From: Leuctra nigra
Lineage: Eukaryota > Arthropoda > Insecta > Plecoptera > Leuctridae
Length of the DNA stretch: 64,000 nt
Direction of reading: 5' to 3'
Assembly: GCA_934045905.1 (NCBI GenBank)
Contig: OW203761.1
Location: forward strand, 29,872,964-29,936,963
Shown here: positions 47,298 to 64,000 of the stretch, piece by piece
Position numbering within the stretch: position 1 is the stretch's first letter
How the letters are laid out: each line of letters opens with the position of its first letter
Translations under genes and position numbers: made by a program
The notes under the pieces: generated by a model
Database searches by the model: none
The model's input: only the letters and a program-made list of their open reading frames with translations
Told to the model about the DNA's origin: nothing

Positions 47298-48280
47298 ATT
47301 ATATTCATATTCTTGGAATTATTTTTCTTATCATTGTAAATGTAAGCACGTGTATCATTGTGTAATTATGTGTATGAGCACGTGCATCATTGTGTAATTA
47401 TGAATTTTGTGTTCTTCCGACGAGATTCCCAGACTTTGTGGGGTCTTCATTGTTATTTTTTGTTTTCCTATATTTTTATTTGCCAGTAAAAAATGAAAAA
47501 TCTAAAATTTTACAAGTAACAACTATGTAACTATCATTCACTGTAGAAGTTCCACGATACCAATAACTCAATAATTTCAAATGGTTTGGTAAGTTATGGT
47601 TTGTATGGTAATATTATCGGCATGGAAGGGACGGCGGACTAACTTCTCTAACTCAAGATCGGCCGCTCTTGCCGGTCCCAGCCCTGGCTCGATATTCCAT
47701 CTGGAGTTGAGCCCGGGGGTAATTTAATTAACAATCCATGCCAGTAATTGTCCACTTATCGACAACTTAGATTGTCGATACGCTTCTTTTTCAAGTTGAT
47801 GATTAAATACACGGGATTTGAGATTGTAGCGTCCGCTTTTTGTTTTTATTTCTAAAGCAAGGAACGGTTTATTTTCTTTGTTTTTCAAACGAGTATTCAT
47901 TGCATCGTCTGTGTGCAATAACATCTTAAAATTAGTCTGGTAAAAAAATCTGTCGACAGAATTTTACGTCCAAATGTTTTTTTCCTTACACCTATTATTC
48001 GTGCAATGGATTATATTGTCAGTTTTCATAAATAAATAAAAACATATGTGGATTACTAATTAATTATGCCAGTTATATGAAGCGATTATTTCATAACGAC
48101 GCTGAGATAACAGTCTCTATATTCATATTAATTATCTCTGACCTTGATAATGCATGGGAAAGTGAACACAGTGTCGGAATGTTTAGAAACGCCCTCACAA
48201 CTTCCGATAAGAGGTTTGCATCTTTCTAACAAATAATATCAAGAAGCTGTTACCTATATATGTTGGGTATTTTCTTAACT

Positions 48281-48960
48281 ATAGGAAACTCTCAGTGTAA
48301 CGCGTTGATGAGCGAGCACCGATACGCGCGACATCTCCAACCAAACACGGACCACCCAATCAAAGATAACTAACTGGGCACATTATCACTGATTTTTATT
48401 GCAATTTTCCATACAATCTAATTCAAGTTGGACAATTTCAATCATAATCATAAGCCGATCGGATTTCAGAGTTACACTTAAAATTCTATTTCATTGGTTA
48501 GAAATTAAATCGGCCAATTTGAATTGAAGAGTGTGAAATATGTGAGATAATGGTGGTCTTGATAGCCATGTAAAATTTGAACTTAATAGAATTAGGAACT
48601 TTTTGATTTTCGACCAATCAGAAAATATTATTTAAATTTTAACAAATTGGAGGATTTGGATGAAATTTTGTAAACATGATATTTATCGGAACAGCCACCA
48701 GGAAATAATGTTTTATACATTTAAACCAATCAACGTATTTCGGTTAAAATTCTGTCTGGAAACCGCTGAGTTGACCCTCATGTGTGCAAAATTTCAGCTC
48801 GATCGGAGAAGCAGTTCGCCGTGTAGATATACCGGCAGTAACAAACAAACAAATATTCAAACAAACAAACAAACAAACAAACAAACAAACATATAAACAA
48901 ACAAACAAAAACACTGCGGTCTGTGCCAAAAGTGGAAAGGAGACGCTCTCTTCGCTCCTT
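48281..48960 (-). repeat. Dispersed repeat family, copy C (inverted)
   Basis: Reads in reverse to copies A and B: it begins AGGAAACTCTCAGTGTAACG, contains AAAATTTCAGCTCGATCGGA, and ends with GGAGACGCTCTCTTCGCTCC. It includes the (AACA)n tract at about 48839-48910, which matches the T/G-rich part of copy A. Confidence 0.6.
48839..48910. repeat. (AACA)n simple repeat
   Basis: Mostly uninterrupted AAAC units with two small breaks; makes spurious KQTN-type ORFs. Confidence 0.9.
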
Positions 48961-49942
48961 TATAATATGGATACTTACCAATTTAAAACTGGAAAGGTTC
49001 TTATGTCACTCCTAGCGGTAGGTGGTAGGTAGAGAACAATAACGATTCACGAGTTTGACTGTAGAAGCGGAAATAATAATATATTAATTACTTAGTTACG
49101 ACGTCATCGCGATATGCTGCCCATCAAATCATTGCTTCTATTCCCAAGCAATAAGAGGAGTATCAAACGCTAAAGCTCTCGTCAACAGTCACGCACAATT
49201 CTCGTGTATTAGGAACTGGATGCTCCGTCTGATTGCATCGAAGTGGGCATGTATCTATTAGATGTCAGCAGTACACTATACTTAATAACGTTTGAGGGTT
49301 GTACAAAAAGGATAATATGCTAGTTGTGTATTTTTTCGATGTCATATCGAAATATGCTTGCATTTCAAATATGATGTTGAATACATTTTATAATTTTTTA
49401 CAGCTAAATAATTGAAATAGATTAACGCCTCGGATTTTACTTACTGATACGACGAATTATTTTCTTGATTATCGATTAGGATATTCTTGCTATCAACAAG
49501 TCACTGACTCTGCCTACGTCGATCAATCTGAGGGGGAGTTACCTACTGACTCAAGGTCATCATATGATCCTCTCAGATGAATCCTATCTGCTGCAGCATC
49601 ACACCACACGAATAGTCGGGTTCATGATTGATGTGCTCACCTCGACAGAGGACAAGCGCTCATTGTTCTGTGACCGTCACATGTAGCAATGACAGTCACG
49701 AGTCCTCAATGATGATTCCAGTGGACGTGCAAGTACATTGCCATTACAAACGAACCACCGTGGGAGGCCTCTGTTTTTGCAGCAAATCAATCTATAGAGG
49801 ATTCAATATTGAAATGCACTGCAATGCATTTTATGAAAGTTTAAAATAACATAAGTATATTCTACAATCATGAGTATATCAAGTCAAACCTATGACCATA
49901 AATACCACTTATTATACTTCAGTAGAGATAGATAGGTAGGTA

Positions 49943-50151
49943 CACTCGACAATTCATAAAACGGTATTTGAACGAAACAGATTGGCAGCTGGTCAGGTTA
50001 ATTGACAATCAATCCTTGTTATTATCAATGAAATCAGAGCTCACCTACTAGAGGTAGATGACGAGTACGCATAGACTTCATCAGATGATGCCATCACATT
50101 TTTTTCAGACAATCCATTTCTTTCAAATACCGTTTTATGAATTGTCGAGTG
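49943..50151. mobile_element. 209-bp Tc1/mariner-type MITE
   Basis: The ends CACTCGACAATTCATAAAAC at the left and its exact inverse at the right extend as perfect inverted repeats for about 30 bases, flanked by TA on both sides (49941-49942, 50152-50153). TA target duplication and small size suit a Tc1/mariner-derived MITE. Confidence 0.7.
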
Positions 50152-50530
50152 TACACTTGGCAAAATAATTATCAATGTTTAAGTGGTTCTTATATTGTTC
50201 AGTCATTCAGATTATTTGAGCGATCATTTTTTGTGTAGGTTCATACTTTTTATTTATTGCAAGAAGTACAATACAAAGCACTGTAAATATGCTTGGCCGT
50301 GGGATAATGCAATAATAATAATTATTATTATTGGTAGATCATAGCACATAGAAATTAAGCAGAGAAAATGTCAAAAAAATAGACAGTGGATACTTTGTAC
50401 TAAATTGAACCTAAATATAGATTTCAATGAATTCTATTTCTCTGCATGAATATAATGTGAGACAAAACGAAAATCAAGGAGGAGGAGGAAAGGAAAGTAA
50501 AAAGCAAGTCGTATAAAAAAGTAAAATTAA

Positions 50531-50536
50531 TTTATT
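50531..50536 (-). terminator. Likely uif polyadenylation signal
   Basis: AATAAA on the minus strand, about 134 bases after the uif stop codon (50670-50672). Position and hexamer fit; the cleavage site is not known. Confidence 0.5.
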
Positions 50537-50669
50537 TAAATATATTATTTTGATACGTCTTATCAAATTCTGAGACTTATACATTAATGGTGCATTAACT
50601 TAAATGTCTTGTAGTACATGTCCTAATGACACGTATTGGCCGTCTTGTCTTGTAAAAAATGTGTCTGCA

Positions 50670-64000
<13,331 letters not shown>

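Noticed and set aside
46316..47397. Duplicate ORF MLCLAAVTGRNDF... on both strands as a gene pair
   Set aside because: Both copies lie in the arms of the palindrome, are short, and differ only at the tail where the palindrome ends. No domain or splice context.
49628..49849. 73-residue plus-strand ORF, or a minus-strand exon ending CTGTCGAG|GTGAGC
   Set aside because: No recognisable domain. The minus-strand donor is a fair match, but nothing links it to CDase or uif.

Overview
The window is eukaryotic, AT-rich nuclear DNA of an insect. It carries the 3' part of a long many-exon ectodermal receptor gene, the 5' part of a neutral ceramidase gene, and dense transposon and repeat remnants. The repeat types (a dispersed family starting GAGCGAGCG, tRNA-derived SINE-like sequence, a LINE whose 3' end carries a TTA microsatellite) suggest a hemipteran, possibly a planthopper. 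That placement is impression, not proof. No bacterial-type operons, CRISPR or rRNA genes are visible.

Both host genes are on the minus strand. (1) 50670-64000 is the 3' part of an uninflatable (uif)-like gene: 30 exons encode about 2,232 residues. They run from an F5/8C domain through HYR domains, GCC2/GCC3 cysteine repeats, about 14 EGF repeats, a pentraxin/LamG-like domain, a second HYR-GCC2/GCC3 block and two last EGF-like modules to one transmembrane helix and a conserved cytoplasmic tail. All exon phases close. (2) 3259-33967 is the 5' part of neutral ceramidase (CDase): five exons, 256 residues including signal peptide, the HTH zinc-site motif and the WFAVH motif. The rest, including the catalytic serine region, lies beyond position 1. 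About 16.7 kb between the genes (33977-50530) holds only transposon remnants, palindromes, simple repeats and a possible 5' UTR exon.

The most unusual feature is in the ceramidase gene. Two of its introns begin with large 42-bp minisatellites built from the exon's own 3' end plus the 5' splice site. The 1172-3279 array (about 49 units) starts at the exon 5 donor and repeats AAG|GTGAGT. The 15221-26870 array (about 280 units, 11.6 kb) starts at the exon 3 donor and repeats AAG|GTACC. The two unit sequences are unrelated, but both are 42 bp (14 codons), both start at a phase-0 exon end, and the standard unit of each has no stop in the exon frame (VSLRATSCVSVPGK and VPPFIHMLVQGIVK). The gene therefore carries hundreds of tandem candidate donor sites.

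Intron 4 holds a 5'-truncated LINE (7477-10369) with an open reverse-transcriptase frame, in antisense orientation. Other mobile DNA includes a hAT-like element with 8-bp target duplications, several MITE-like inverted-repeat elements, a 1.1-kb fold-back, a near-perfect 415-bp-arm palindrome (46353-47297), and a degenerate tandem element with five identical ETS/CRE composite motifs. All calls come from reading the sequence; no alignment or database search was run.
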